Source: Bacillota bacterium (GTDB lineage Bacteria; Bacillota; Clostridia; Lachnospirales; Lachnospiraceae). From it: DNA of 64,000 nt. Each line of letters opens with the position of its first letter. Positions within the stretch are counted from its first letter, which is position 1. Below are positions 41,765 through 50,735 of the stretch, piece by piece. The notes under the pieces were generated by a model. It was not told the origin of the DNA. It did no database searches and was given only the letters and a program-made list of their open reading frames with translations. The translations under genes and the position numbers were made by a program. The DNA lies in contig JAEZLH010000017.1 of the NCBI GenBank assembly GCA_023435895.1, positions 558,001 to 622,000 of the forward strand, written 5' to 3'.

Positions 41765-42742
41765 ATGATACGTGCAACAATTACCGGCACAGGAAGTTAC
41801 CTGCCAGAGAATAGAATGACGAATGATGATCTATCAAAGATTGTAGAAACCAGCGATGAGTGGATCTCATCCAGAACAGGAATTAAAGAGAGAAGAATAT
41901 CCACTGGTGAGAATACATCTGATTTGGCATATGGAGCAGCAAAAAGAGCATTGGAGATGTCTGGGATAGCAGCCAGTGAACTTGACTTAATCATCTGTGC
42001 AACCATATCACCGGATTCTTTTATGCCATCCGTTGCTTGTATGGTACAGCATTTGCTGGGAGCTACTAAGGCAGCAGCCTTTGATTTAGCGGCAGCTTGT
42101 TCCGGGCTTGTGTATGGTATGACGATAGGTTCTTCCTTAATTGAAAGTGGAATGTTTCGCAATATACTGGTAATCGGAGCGGAAACCCTCTCAAAAACCT
42201 TGGACTGGGAGGATAGATCCACCTGTGTGTTATTTGGAGATGGTGCTGGTGCAGTAGTGTTATCTGCATCGGAGCAGGGAGGGATATTATCAACAACACT
42301 TACCAGTGATGGAAGCAAACAGGATTACTTAACATTACCTGCCTTTCCTTTAATAAATCCTTATTGCAAAGAGGAGGAAGGTCGCAAAAGTCAGACCATC
42401 ACTATGAAGGGTCAGGAAGTGTTCAAATTTGCGGTTCGCAGTATCAATGATTTGATTAAAACAGTACTGGAAAAAGCCCAGATAACTTCGGAGGATATCA
42501 AATATATTATTCCTCATCAGGCGAATACAAGAATTATTGAAAGTGCTGCAAAGATATGTGGAATTCCCTTTGAGAAATTCTATATGAATTTGGATCTTTA
42601 TGGGAATACCTCGGCGGCTACAATTGGTATCGCACTAGATGAAATGGTACAAAAAAATATGCTTCAATCCGGTGATCGAATTATTTTGGCCGGGTTTGGT
42701 GGCGGAATGACCAGCGGAGCTGTTCTAATCGAATGGAAATAA
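41765..42742 (+). CDS. fabH: 3-oxoacyl-ACP synthase III
   Basis: 325 residues. It starts fatty-acid chains by condensing acetyl- or branched acyl-CoA with malonyl-ACP. The triad is visible: Cys112 (AACSGLVYG), His251 (IPHQANTRI) and Asn281 (YGNTSAATIG). N-terminal DEWISSRTGIKERR binds CoA, and C-terminal GFGGGMTSGAVLIEW is typical. GGAGG precedes the ATG. Second gene of the cluster. Confidence 0.97.
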   Translation: MIRATITGTGSYLPENRMTNDDLSKIVETSDEWISSRTGIKERRISTGENTSDLAYGAAKRALEMSGIAASELDLIICATISPDSFMPSVACMVQHLLGATKAAAFDLAAACSGLVYGMTIGSSLIESGMFRNILVIGAETLSKTLDWEDRSTCVLFGDGAGAVVLSASEQGGILSTTLTSDGSKQDYLTLPAFPLINPYCKEEEGRKSQTITMKGQEVFKFAVRSINDLIKTVLEKAQITSEDIKYIIPHQANTRIIESAAKICGIPFEKFYMNLDLYGNTSAATIGIALDEMVQKNMLQSGDRIILAGFGGGMTSGAVLIEWK

Positions 42743-42867
42743 TTATTGCATGTTAAGGGCTAACCCCTTTTATATAACATGATTCAGAATATTTTCTGAA
42801 TATTAAATGCATATTACTTTTGAAGTATGCTTGTCAAGTATAAAACATAATATGGAGGATTACTAAA

Positions 42868-43104
42868 ATGGATATCGAAAAAATTAAAGAACTTGTGGCA
42901 GATCAATTAGGTGTGGATGTAGCAACATTAACAGCAGAAACTAATTTGAAAGATGATTTAAATGCAGATTCTCTTGATCTTTTCCAGATTATCATGTCCT
43001 TAGAGGAAGAATTCGGAATTGAAATCCCTACCGAAGATACTGAGAGCATTGCTACAATCGGCGATATTGAAAAATACCTTGCTGAAAAAAGCGACGCTGA
43101 ATAA
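42868..43104 (+). CDS. acpP: Acyl carrier protein
   Basis: 78 residues, acidic, four-helix carrier. The phosphopantetheine serine is in DDLNADSLDLFQIIMSLEEEFGIEIP. Length is standard. GGAGG precedes the ATG. It lies 125 bases after fabH; the gap has a TTCAGAA/TTCTGAA inverted repeat at 42783-42800, and a long hairpin follows the gene before fabK. Extra acpP mRNA relative to its neighbours, common in fab operons, could arise there. Confidence 0.96.
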   Translation: MDIEKIKELVADQLGVDVATLTAETNLKDDLNADSLDLFQIIMSLEEEFGIEIPTEDTESIATIGDIEKYLAEKSDAE

Positions 43105-43125
43105 TAATTTAAAAGTTAAAATGTA

Positions 43126-43197
43126 ATACCGTACGGCAGTTGTGATTCAAATCGATATGCAGCAAATACAGCATTTCAATTACAACTGCCGGTATTG
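43126..43197 (+). promoter_or_regulatory. Long hairpin between acpP and fabK
   Basis: AATACC and GGCAGTTGT pair with ACAACTGCC and GGTATT, with a four-base bulge on the left arm and a loop of about 33 bases. There is no T-run, so it is more likely an mRNA processing or stability element than a terminator. Confidence 0.55.
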
Positions 43198-43245
43198 GTG
43201 AAAAAAGTAGTGGATGGAAGAATACTCCTGGGAGGATAAAGAGCA

Positions 43246-44178
43246 ATGAAGTCACGCATATGTGAACTACTTAATATTGAATACCCTCTTTTTCAAGGTG
43301 CTATGGCTAGGATCTCGGATGCAGCCTTGGCTGCCGCGGTATCGGAAGCAGGGGGACTTGGAATTATTGCCGGAGGAACCGCACCTGCAGAACATATCAG
43401 ATCGGAAGTCAGAAAAGCAAAAGAATTAACCAATAAACCCTTTGGTGTAAATATTATGCTGCTTAGTGAATCAGCGGATGATATTGCAAAGATGGTATGT
43501 GAAGAGGGAGTTAAGGTGGTTACAACCGGTGCCGGAGCACCCGGAAAATACATGGAGATGTGGAAAGCACATGGTATCAAAGTGATTCCGGTAGTTCCGT
43601 CCGTAGCTATTGCAAAACGCATGGTACGTAGCGGAGCGGATGCAATTATTGCAGAAGGTACAGAATCCGGCGGACATGTGGGTGAACTTACTACTATGGT
43701 TCTGGTTCCTCAGGTGGTGGATGCGGTGGATGTTCCGGTTATTGCAGCCGGAGGGATTGCAGATGGCAGAGGAATTGCAGCAGCATTAATGCTTGGAGCG
43801 GACGCTGTTCAAATCGGTACTCGTTTTTTATCAGCTCATGAGTGTAATGTTCATCCGAATTATAAACAGAAAATATTAAATGCAAAAGATATTGATACGG
43901 TTGTCACCGGACGTTCTACCGGTCATCCCGTAAGAATTCTAAAGAATAAATTAAGCCGACAGTTCTCAGAGCTTGAAAAAGCAGCAGCTCCAGTTGAGAC
44001 AATTGAAAAACTCGGTTTGGGAGCGTTAGCAAAGGCAGTTGTGAATGGTGATATGGACTATGGTAGTGTTATGGCCGGACAGATTGCTGCAATTGTTAAG
44101 AAAGAACAAAGCTGTAAGGAGATTATTACTGAGATGTTTGCTGAGGCAGAGCAGCTGCTCGGTAAAGATTGGAGTTAA
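43246..44178 (+). CDS. fabK: Enoyl-ACP reductase II (FMN)
   Basis: 310 residues. A TIM-barrel flavoprotein that reduces enoyl-ACP with NAD(P)H, replacing FabI. NIEYPLFQGAMARISDAALAAAVSEAGGLGIIAGG, KPFGVNIML, the catalytic region GTESGGHVGELTTMVLVPQVVDAV with the conserved histidine, VIAAGGIADGRGIAAALMLGADAVQIGTRFL. Such organisms are naturally tolerant to triclosan, a property of the FabK class. Its stop codon touches fabD (TAATG). Confidence 0.95.
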   Translation: MKSRICELLNIEYPLFQGAMARISDAALAAAVSEAGGLGIIAGGTAPAEHIRSEVRKAKELTNKPFGVNIMLLSESADDIAKMVCEEGVKVVTTGAGAPGKYMEMWKAHGIKVIPVVPSVAIAKRMVRSGADAIIAEGTESGGHVGELTTMVLVPQVVDAVDVPVIAAGGIADGRGIAAALMLGADAVQIGTRFLSAHECNVHPNYKQKILNAKDIDTVVTGRSTGHPVRILKNKLSRQFSELEKAAAPVETIEKLGLGALAKAVVNGDMDYGSVMAGQIAAIVKKEQSCKEIITEMFAEAEQLLGKDWS

Positions 44179-44180
44179 TG

Positions 44181-45119
44181 ATGAGTAAAACAGCATTTTT
44201 ATTTGCAGGACAGGGATCACAATATATCGGTATGGGGAAGGAACTATACGATAATTATGCTGTATGCAAACAAACCTTCGAAGAGGCTAATGAGAGCCTT
44301 GGGATGGATTTAACAAATTTGATTTTTAATGGCAGTAAGGAAGAGCTGGATCTTACTGAGAACACCCAGCCCTCCATCGTAACCATGTCAATTGCTGCAT
44401 TCCGTGCAATTACTGCAGAAGGAATCAAGCCGGATGTAGTTGGTGGATTAAGTCTTGGAGAGTATTCCGCTCTGACAGCAAGCGGTGTTTTTTCCTTAAA
44501 GCAGTCTGTTCCTTTGGTTCGCAAAAGAGGACGTTTTATGCAGGAAGCAGTTCCCGCAGGCTTAGGTAAGATGAGTGCAGTGTTAGGTCTTGCAGGGGAT
44601 AAAGTGAGAGAGGCATGTGAAGAAGCAAAGCAATTTGGAATTGTTGAGCCCGCAAACTTTAACTGCCCAGGTCAAATTGTAATTGGTGGAGAGGTTAAGG
44701 CGGTAGAGGAAGCGGCAAAGCTGTGTAAAGAAAAGGGTGCCATGAAAACCATTGATCTTGCAGTTAGTGCTCCTTTCCACACTTCTATGTTAAAGCCGGC
44801 AGCTGACCGCTTGCTTGCAGAGCTGGAGCCCATCACACTTGGTGAAATCGGTACACCTATAATAGCCAATGTGAATGCACAATACATTGGTAATACCTCA
44901 GATGTAAAAGGACTCTTGTATAATCAGGTTATGAGCAGTGTTTTATGGGAACAGACCATAAGAAGAATGGTGGAAGACGGAGTTACCAGATTTGTAGAAA
45001 TCGGACCCGGTAAGACTTTATCAGGTTTTGTTAAAAAGATAGACCGAGGACTTAATATATATAATATAGAAAATATCGCTTCTCTGGAAGCAACAGTGAA
45101 GGCCTTGAAGGAGGCATAG
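44181..45119 (+). CDS. fabD: Malonyl-CoA:ACP transacylase
   Basis: 312 residues. It loads malonate onto ACP. FLFAGQGSQYIGMGKELY at the start, nucleophile Ser91 in GLSLGEYSAL (leucine instead of the usual histidine in GHSLG), the oxyanion arginine in VRKRGRFMQEA, and the catalytic histidine in SAPFHTSMLKPA. ATG 44181 is chosen because GGAG lies six bases upstream; ATG 44178 overlaps the fabK stop and is equally in frame. Confidence 0.95.
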   Translation: MSKTAFLFAGQGSQYIGMGKELYDNYAVCKQTFEEANESLGMDLTNLIFNGSKEELDLTENTQPSIVTMSIAAFRAITAEGIKPDVVGGLSLGEYSALTASGVFSLKQSVPLVRKRGRFMQEAVPAGLGKMSAVLGLAGDKVREACEEAKQFGIVEPANFNCPGQIVIGGEVKAVEEAAKLCKEKGAMKTIDLAVSAPFHTSMLKPAADRLLAELEPITLGEIGTPIIANVNAQYIGNTSDVKGLLYNQVMSSVLWEQTIRRMVEDGVTRFVEIGPGKTLSGFVKKIDRGLNIYNIENIASLEATVKALKEA

Positions 45120-45136
45120 TAGAAAGGAATAACATT

Positions 45137-45877
45137 ATGCTTAATGGAAAAGTGGCAATCGTAACCGGTGCCGGAAGAGGAATCGGAAGAGCGATAGCGT
45201 TACAATTTGCGGAACATGGAGCAAAGGTTGTAATCAATTATCGTTCCAGTATTGCACAGGTAGAGGAACTATTAGAGAAAATAAAAGAAGCCGGCGGTGA
45301 AGCGATTGCAGTTCAAGCTGATATCAGTAAAGAAGAGGAAGCTAAAAATCTCATCGAAGAGGCTGTAAAGCATTTTGGTAAGCTGGACGTAATTGTTAAT
45401 AATGCAGGAATCACAAAGGATAATTTATTAATGAGGATTTCAGAAGAAGATTTTGATAACGTGATTGACATTAACCTAAAGGGAACTTTCTTTTGCACTA
45501 AGTTTGCTTCCAAAGTTATGTTGAAACAAAAGAGTGGCAAGATAATCAATATTTCTTCTGTAGTAGGATTAACCGGCAATATCGGTCAGGCTAATTATGC
45601 TGCTTCCAAAGCCGGAGTGATTGGAATGACAAAGGCAGTTGCCAGAGAGTTGGCTTCCAGAGGAATAACAGTGAATGCGGTTGCACCGGGATTTATTGAA
45701 TCGGATATGACCAGTCAGTTGTCTGACAAAGTAAAGGAAGCAACCTTAGCAAGCATTCCTTTGAAGCGTTATGGCTATGCAAGTGAAGTTGCTAATACAG
45801 TGAGCTTCTTAGCATCAGAAGCGGCTAACTATATTACCGGACAGGTCATTCAGGTAGATGGCGGTATGGTGATGTAA
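45137..45877 (+). CDS. fabG: 3-oxoacyl-ACP reductase
   Basis: 246 residues. Short-chain dehydrogenase. NADPH motif TGAGRGIGRAIA, NNAGITKDNLLMRISEEDFDNV, catalytic Ser in NISSVVG, Tyr and Lys in NYAASKAG, and the ITGQVIQVDGGMVM end that marks FabG. Spacing of 17 bases after fabD with AAAGGA before the ATG. Confidence 0.96.
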   Translation: MLNGKVAIVTGAGRGIGRAIALQFAEHGAKVVINYRSSIAQVEELLEKIKEAGGEAIAVQADISKEEEAKNLIEEAVKHFGKLDVIVNNAGITKDNLLMRISEEDFDNVIDINLKGTFFCTKFASKVMLKQKSGKIINISSVVGLTGNIGQANYAASKAGVIGMTKAVARELASRGITVNAVAPGFIESDMTSQLSDKVKEATLASIPLKRYGYASEVANTVSFLASEAANYITGQVIQVDGGMVM

Positions 45878-46043
45878 GCTTGTTATATAATTAAATAGTA
45901 TTTCAAATTAATATTGAACATATAGGGTGATATTCTCAATCAGTTAGAGATTGCGAATGATTGTGTGCAAGATGGTTGGCACAAACGAAAATATGCGTAG
46001 AGTCGTTTGGTGAAACAAGGGTATGCGCAGGAATGGAGAAAAT

Positions 46044-47282
46044 ATGAATCGTAGAGTTGTTGTAACAGGTATGGGTGCAATTACCCCAATCGGTAATAAC
46101 GTGAATGAGTTTTTTGAGAATGTAAAGGCTGGCACATGTGGAATTGACTTTATTAATACATTTGATACCGAGGCATTTGCAGCAAAGACAGCTGCTCAGG
46201 TGAAGAACTTTGTAGCAAAGGATTATATGGATGCGAAAGATGCCAGAAGAATGGATCGCTTTTCACAGTTAGCTGTGGCGGCTGCAAAAGAAGCAATGAG
46301 TGATTCTAAACTTGATTTAGAGAAGATAGACAGGGAGCGCTTCGGTGTTATTGTTGGCTCCGGTATTGGTGCGCTAGATGATATTGAAAAGGAGACCAAT
46401 AATTTAAGGGATAAAGGGCCAAAACGTGTCAATCCTTTATTTATTCCAATGACAATTACGAATATGGCAGCGGGTAATATCGCAATCCAATTTGGTGCTA
46501 ACGGTATTTGCACCAATGTGGTTACTGCCTGTGCGACCGGCAATAACTGTATTGGCGAAGCCTTCCGTAATATTAAGCATGGTTATGCAGATATTATTAT
46601 ATCAGGCGGTGCAGAAGCATCCATCACTCCATTGGGAATTGCAGGCTTCCAGGCGTTAACTGCTTTATCCACCAGCAAAGACCCTAAGAGAGCATCCATT
46701 CCTTTTGATAAGGAAAGAGATGGTTTTGTAATGGGCGAAGGCGCAGGTATCTTAATCCTTGAGGAATATGAGCATGCAGTTGCTCGTGGCGCAAAAATTT
46801 ATGCAGAAGTAGTGGGTTATGGTTCTACCTGCGATGCATATCATATCACTTCCCCTTCTCCGGATGGGTTAGGCGGCGCCAGAGCCATGACACTCGCTAT
46901 GGAAGAAGCAGGAATTACTTCCAAGGACGTTTCCTATATTAATGCACACGGAACAAGTACACCAACCAATGATCGTACGGAGACCGCAGCCATTAAAATA
47001 GCTATGGGAGAAGATGCTTACCGAGTTCCAATTAGCTCAAGTAAATCTCAATTCGGACATTTGCTGGGTGCAGCGGGTGCAGTAGAAGCAGTTGTATGTA
47101 TCAAGGGAATTGAAAATGATTTTATCCCTGCAACCATAGGATATCAGGTAGCAGATGAGGAATGTGATTTGGATTATGTTCCGAATGTAGGAAGAAATGG
47201 GAAAATTAATTACGCAATGACAAATTCACTTGGTTTTGGTGGACATAATGCCACTTTAATCTTTAAAAATATGGAGGTATAA
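46044..47282 (+). CDS. fabF: 3-oxoacyl-ACP synthase II
   Basis: 412 residues. Elongating condensing enzyme. Catalytic Cys163 in VTACATGNNCIGEAF, histidines in NAHGTSTPTNDRTE and GHLLGAAGAVEAV, N-terminal RRVVVTGMGAITPIG. GGAG five bases before ATG 46044; a start seven codons earlier lacks support. A gap of about 166 bases after fabG holds no clear terminator. accB follows after three bases. Confidence 0.96.
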   Translation: MNRRVVVTGMGAITPIGNNVNEFFENVKAGTCGIDFINTFDTEAFAAKTAAQVKNFVAKDYMDAKDARRMDRFSQLAVAAAKEAMSDSKLDLEKIDRERFGVIVGSGIGALDDIEKETNNLRDKGPKRVNPLFIPMTITNMAAGNIAIQFGANGICTNVVTACATGNNCIGEAFRNIKHGYADIIISGGAEASITPLGIAGFQALTALSTSKDPKRASIPFDKERDGFVMGEGAGILILEEYEHAVARGAKIYAEVVGYGSTCDAYHITSPSPDGLGGARAMTLAMEEAGITSKDVSYINAHGTSTPTNDRTETAAIKIAMGEDAYRVPISSSKSQFGHLLGAAGAVEAVVCIKGIENDFIPATIGYQVADEECDLDYVPNVGRNGKINYAMTNSLGFGGHNATLIFKNMEV

Positions 47283-47285
47283 GCC

Positions 47286-47765
47286 ATGGATTATAAAGCA
47301 ATTATTAACTTAATGAAGGAAATGAATCAAACAGATCTTACAAAGGTTGAAATTGAACAGGAAGGCGTTAAAATCTGCTTAGAGAAATCAGCAGAAGTAG
47401 TTACCGTAGCTGCACCCGCAGTTTTACCCCAGTCCTTTGCACCCTCAGCACCTGTGTATGCTCCTTCTCCTGTACTTAGTGCACAGGAAGTTTCTACACC
47501 AGCTCCAGCAGCACCTGTAGTAGAAGAAACAGGCAAGAAGATTGTGTCTCCCATGGTTGGTACCTACTATGCATCTCCATCACCGGATAAGCCTGCTTTT
47601 GTAAAAGTTGGCGATAAGGTTAAGAAGGGTCAGACAGTTTGTATCATTGAGGCTATGAAATTGATGAACGAAATCGAGAGTGAATTCGATGGAGAAATCG
47701 TAAAAATCCTAGTTGAAAATGAGCAGATGGTAGAATTTGGCCTTCCTCTTTTCCTAGTGAAATAG
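47286..47765 (+). CDS. accB: Biotin carboxyl carrier protein of acetyl-CoA carboxylase
   Basis: 159 residues. An N-terminal region, an Ala/Pro-rich hinge at about 45-80 (APAVLPQSFAPSAPVYAPSP, APAAPVVEE) and a biotinyl domain with the lysine in VCIIEAMKLMNEIES and a GTYYASPSPDKPAFVKVGD thumb. It starts three bases after fabF, with GGAGG in the end of that gene. Confidence 0.96.
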   Translation: MDYKAIINLMKEMNQTDLTKVEIEQEGVKICLEKSAEVVTVAAPAVLPQSFAPSAPVYAPSPVLSAQEVSTPAPAAPVVEETGKKIVSPMVGTYYASPSPDKPAFVKVGDKVKKGQTVCIIEAMKLMNEIESEFDGEIVKILVENEQMVEFGLPLFLVK

Positions 47766-47857
47766 GATAATAGAAAAATTAGAATTAAAAATCAGTTAAA
47801 AGAACAGATGGAATTAGTCACTGAAAAATACGACATAATTTTTTAATACTTATTTAA

Positions 47858-47887
47858 TTGGTTTTTGATTATTGATTGTAATATAAT
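47858..47887 (+). promoter_or_regulatory. Internal promoter before fabZ with a FabT-like half site
   Basis: TTGGTT (47858-47863), an 18-base spacer and TATAAT (47882-47887). The spacer begins TTTGATTATTGAT, which keeps the left half of the FabT palindrome, so fabZ-accCDA may have their own FabT-responsive transcript. Confidence 0.5.
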
Positions 47888-48025
47888 GGTAGATGAGTGA
47901 ATCATACTATTATATACAATATGGATTGTTATAAATGAATTTAGTATCGCAGTATTAATCTTATATGGACTTAAGAGTAACATGGAAGACATTGTCTTCT
48001 ATCGAAGGTTGGAAAGGGATATACT

Positions 48026-48451
48026 ATGTTAAATATTGATGAAATTCAAAAAATAATTCCTCATCGTCCCCCATTCTTATTGGTGGATCGTATTGATGAG
48101 ATGGAAGCAGGAATTAGTGCTGTGGGAAGAAAGTGCGTTACGATGAATGAACCCTTCTTCCAGGGACATTTTCCTGGTAAAGCAGTTATGCCGGGAGTAT
48201 TAATTATTGAAGCTCTGGCACAGGTAGGAGCAATCTGTATGCTATCCATACCTGGTAATGAGGGTAAAATCGCATTCTTTGCCGGTATTGACAATGTTAA
48301 GTTTAAGCGTCAGGTAGTTCCCGGTGATGTATTAACACTAGAGGTGCACATCACAAAGAATAAGGGAAGCTTCGGAGTTGGAACGGCAAAAGCAACTGTA
48401 GAAGGGAAAGTAGCAGTAGAAGCTGTGCTTACTTTCGCAATCGGTAATTAA
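48026..48451 (+). CDS. fabZ: 3-hydroxyacyl-ACP dehydratase
   Basis: 141 residues, hot-dog fold. NIDEIQKIIPHRPPFLLVDRI opening, catalytic histidine in FFQGHFPGKAVMPGVLIIEALAQVGAI (glutamate in IEALAQ), FAGIDNVKFKRQVVPGDVL. Standard length. Only FabZ is present and no FabA/FabM, so the route to unsaturated acids is not shown here. GGAAAGG precedes the ATG. Confidence 0.96.
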   Translation: MLNIDEIQKIIPHRPPFLLVDRIDEMEAGISAVGRKCVTMNEPFFQGHFPGKAVMPGVLIIEALAQVGAICMLSIPGNEGKIAFFAGIDNVKFKRQVVPGDVLTLEVHITKNKGSFGVGTAKATVEGKVAVEAVLTFAIGN

Positions 48452-48498
48452 TTCTTATATCGAAGGAATCGCTCAAGCAAATTCAAGGAGAGTTTAGC

Positions 48499-49830
48499 AT
48501 GTTTAAAAAAATATTGATAGCAAACCGTGGAGAGATTGCAGTAAGAATCATCCGTGCGTGCAAGGAAATGGGAATTGAAACCGTAGCGGTATATTCAGAG
48601 GCAGACAAAGAAGCATTGCATGTTATGCTTGCTGATGAAGCGGTATGTATCGGTCCTGCAAAATCCAAGGACAGTTATTTAAATATTCAAAATATTATTA
48701 GTGCGACTGTGCTTACCGGTGCAACAGCAATCCATCCGGGCTTCGGATTTTTGTCTGAAAACAGCTCCTTTGCAAGAATGTGCGAAGACTGTAATATTAC
48801 ATTTATCGGACCGGATGCAGATACGATTGATCTTCTGGGTAATAAGTCAAGAGCACGTGAGACAATGGTTAAAGCTGGAGTACCAGTAGTTCCTGGTTCC
48901 GACGGAGAGGTTGAAACCGTAGAGGCTGCTCTGGAATTAGCAGATAAAATCGGATATCCGGTTATGATTAAAGCTTCTTCAGGTGGTGGCGGTAAGGGAA
49001 TGAGAGCCGTTTACAAAGCGGAAGATTTGGAAAAGCTTTATAATGCAGCAAAGTCTGAGGCAAAAGCTGCATTTGCCGATGATAAGGTGTACATTGAGAA
49101 ATTAATTGTTAATCCAAAACATATCGAGTTTCAAATTCTTGCGGATAGCCATGGCAATGTAGTACATCTCGGCGAAAGAGATTGCTCCGTTCAAAGAAGA
49201 AATCAGAAGATGATTGAAGAATCACCTTCCGCAATTATGTCTCCTGAATTGAGAGAAAAGATGGGCTCTGCAGCTGTAATGGCGGCTAAGGCTACCGGTT
49301 ATGTGAATGCCGGAACGATTGAATTCTTATACTCTCAGGGCGAATATTACTTTATGGAGATGAATACTCGTATTCAGGTGGAGCATCCGGTTACCGAATT
49401 GGTTACCGGAATTGATATGATTAAGGCACAAATTAAAATTGCTGCCGGTGAAGAGATGCCCTATCGTCAGGAAAACATTGAATTTAGGGGTCATGCAATC
49501 GAATGCAGAATAAATGCGGAAGATCCTACCAAGAACTTCATGCCATGTCCGGGTCGTGTAGAAAATGTTCTATTCCCTGGAGGTTTAGGGGTCAGAGTGG
49601 ATAGCGCTTTATATCCTGGATATGTGGTTCCTTCTTGCTATGATTCAATGCTTGCTAAGGTCATTGTACATGGCAATGACAGAGAGGAAGCAATCGAAAG
49701 AATGAAGCGTGCTCTTTCTGAATTGATTGTAGACGGAATTCAAACCAATGTAGAATATCAGTATGAGCTTTTGGAAAGAGAAGAGATCATCGCCGGAACC
49801 TATCATACTGGATTAATAGAGGGAAAGTAA
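48499..49830 (+). CDS. accC: Biotin carboxylase subunit of acetyl-CoA carboxylase
   Basis: 443 residues. It carboxylates biotin on AccB with ATP and bicarbonate. FKKILIANRGEIAVRIIRACKEMG, ATIHPGFGFLSENSSFA-like motif, ATP loop KASSGGGGKGMR, HIEFQILADSHGNVVHLGERDCSVQRRNQKMIEE, and FMEMNTRIQVEHPVTE. AAGGAG precedes the ATG. Four bases separate it from accD. Confidence 0.97.
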   Translation: MFKKILIANRGEIAVRIIRACKEMGIETVAVYSEADKEALHVMLADEAVCIGPAKSKDSYLNIQNIISATVLTGATAIHPGFGFLSENSSFARMCEDCNITFIGPDADTIDLLGNKSRARETMVKAGVPVVPGSDGEVETVEAALELADKIGYPVMIKASSGGGGKGMRAVYKAEDLEKLYNAAKSEAKAAFADDKVYIEKLIVNPKHIEFQILADSHGNVVHLGERDCSVQRRNQKMIEESPSAIMSPELREKMGSAAVMAAKATGYVNAGTIEFLYSQGEYYFMEMNTRIQVEHPVTELVTGIDMIKAQIKIAAGEEMPYRQENIEFRGHAIECRINAEDPTKNFMPCPGRVENVLFPGGLGVRVDSALYPGYVVPSCYDSMLAKVIVHGNDREEAIERMKRALSELIVDGIQTNVEYQYELLEREEIIAGTYHTGLIEGK

Positions 49831-49834
49831 AAGT

Positions 49835-50725
49835 ATGAATAAAAATCCTTTTAAATCAAAGCATTATGCAACATCGAAAATTGTATACCGTGGTACTCCT
49901 CAGGATGTGGAGCAACCGGAGGAAGAGCGTCCCAATGTGCCTCAGGGCATTATGACCAAATGTCCGAAATGCGGTAAGGTTATTTATACAAAATTATTAA
50001 TTAAAAATTTTAAAAGATGTGATGAATGCGGTCATAACTTCAAGGTTTCCGCAAATGAGCGTTTTGCAATGATATTGGATGAGGGCGAATTGCAGGAATT
50101 TGATGCACATATGTCAACCAGAGATCCATTAACCTTCCCAGGCTATAAGGATAAGATTGTTAGAACCCAAAAACAGACTGGATTAGTAGATGGTGTTGTA
50201 ACCGGTAAAGGATTGATTCACGGTAACCCTGCTATGGTTGGCGTGATGGATCCCGCTTTCTTTATGGGAAGTATGGGAACCACAATTGGTGAAAAGCTTG
50301 CCAGATTATTTGAGAAAGCCACAAAGGAACGTCTTCCGGTTATCGTATTTACGGCTTCAGGTGGTGCGAGAATGCAAGAAGGTATCTTTTCTCTGATGCA
50401 GATGGCGAAGGTAAGTGCAGCAGCAGCAAAGCACAGCGAAGCAGGTCTTTTATATATCACCGTATTAACCGATCCCACTACCGGAGGAGTAACAGCCAGC
50501 TTTGCAATGTTAGGTGATATTATCTTGGCGGAACCGGGTGCATTAATCGGCTTTGCAGGTCCTCGTGTTATAGAGCAGACTATAGGTCAGAAGCTTCCAG
50601 AAGGCTTCCAACGTGCAGAGTTTTTATTAGAGCATGGTTTCGTTGATCAGATTGTACCGAGAGATCAATTAAAACAAACCTTGGGGACGCTGTTAAAAAT
50701 GCATTCCGAGAGAACATTGGCTTAA
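49835..50725 (+). CDS. accD: Acetyl-CoA carboxyltransferase beta subunit
   Basis: 296 residues. An N-terminal zinc ribbon (CPKCG and CDECG) precedes the crotonase-fold carboxyltransferase domain: SMGTTIGEKLARLFEKAT, VFTASGGARMQEGIFSLMQMAK, TDPTTGGVTASFAMLGDIILAEPGALIGFAGPRVIEQT. The start lies four bases after accC with only a weak ribosome site, suggesting translational coupling. Confidence 0.96.
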   Translation: MNKNPFKSKHYATSKIVYRGTPQDVEQPEEERPNVPQGIMTKCPKCGKVIYTKLLIKNFKRCDECGHNFKVSANERFAMILDEGELQEFDAHMSTRDPLTFPGYKDKIVRTQKQTGLVDGVVTGKGLIHGNPAMVGVMDPAFFMGSMGTTIGEKLARLFEKATKERLPVIVFTASGGARMQEGIFSLMQMAKVSAAAAKHSEAGLLYITVLTDPTTGGVTASFAMLGDIILAEPGALIGFAGPRVIEQTIGQKLPEGFQRAEFLLEHGFVDQIVPRDQLKQTLGTLLKMHSERTLA

Positions 50726-50735
50726 TGGAGGTAAT

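Noticed and set aside
42783..42800. TTCAGAA-TATT-TTCTGAA before acpP as a FabT operator
   Set aside because: It does not match the TTTGATTATCAAA pattern. It is only a generic inverted repeat.
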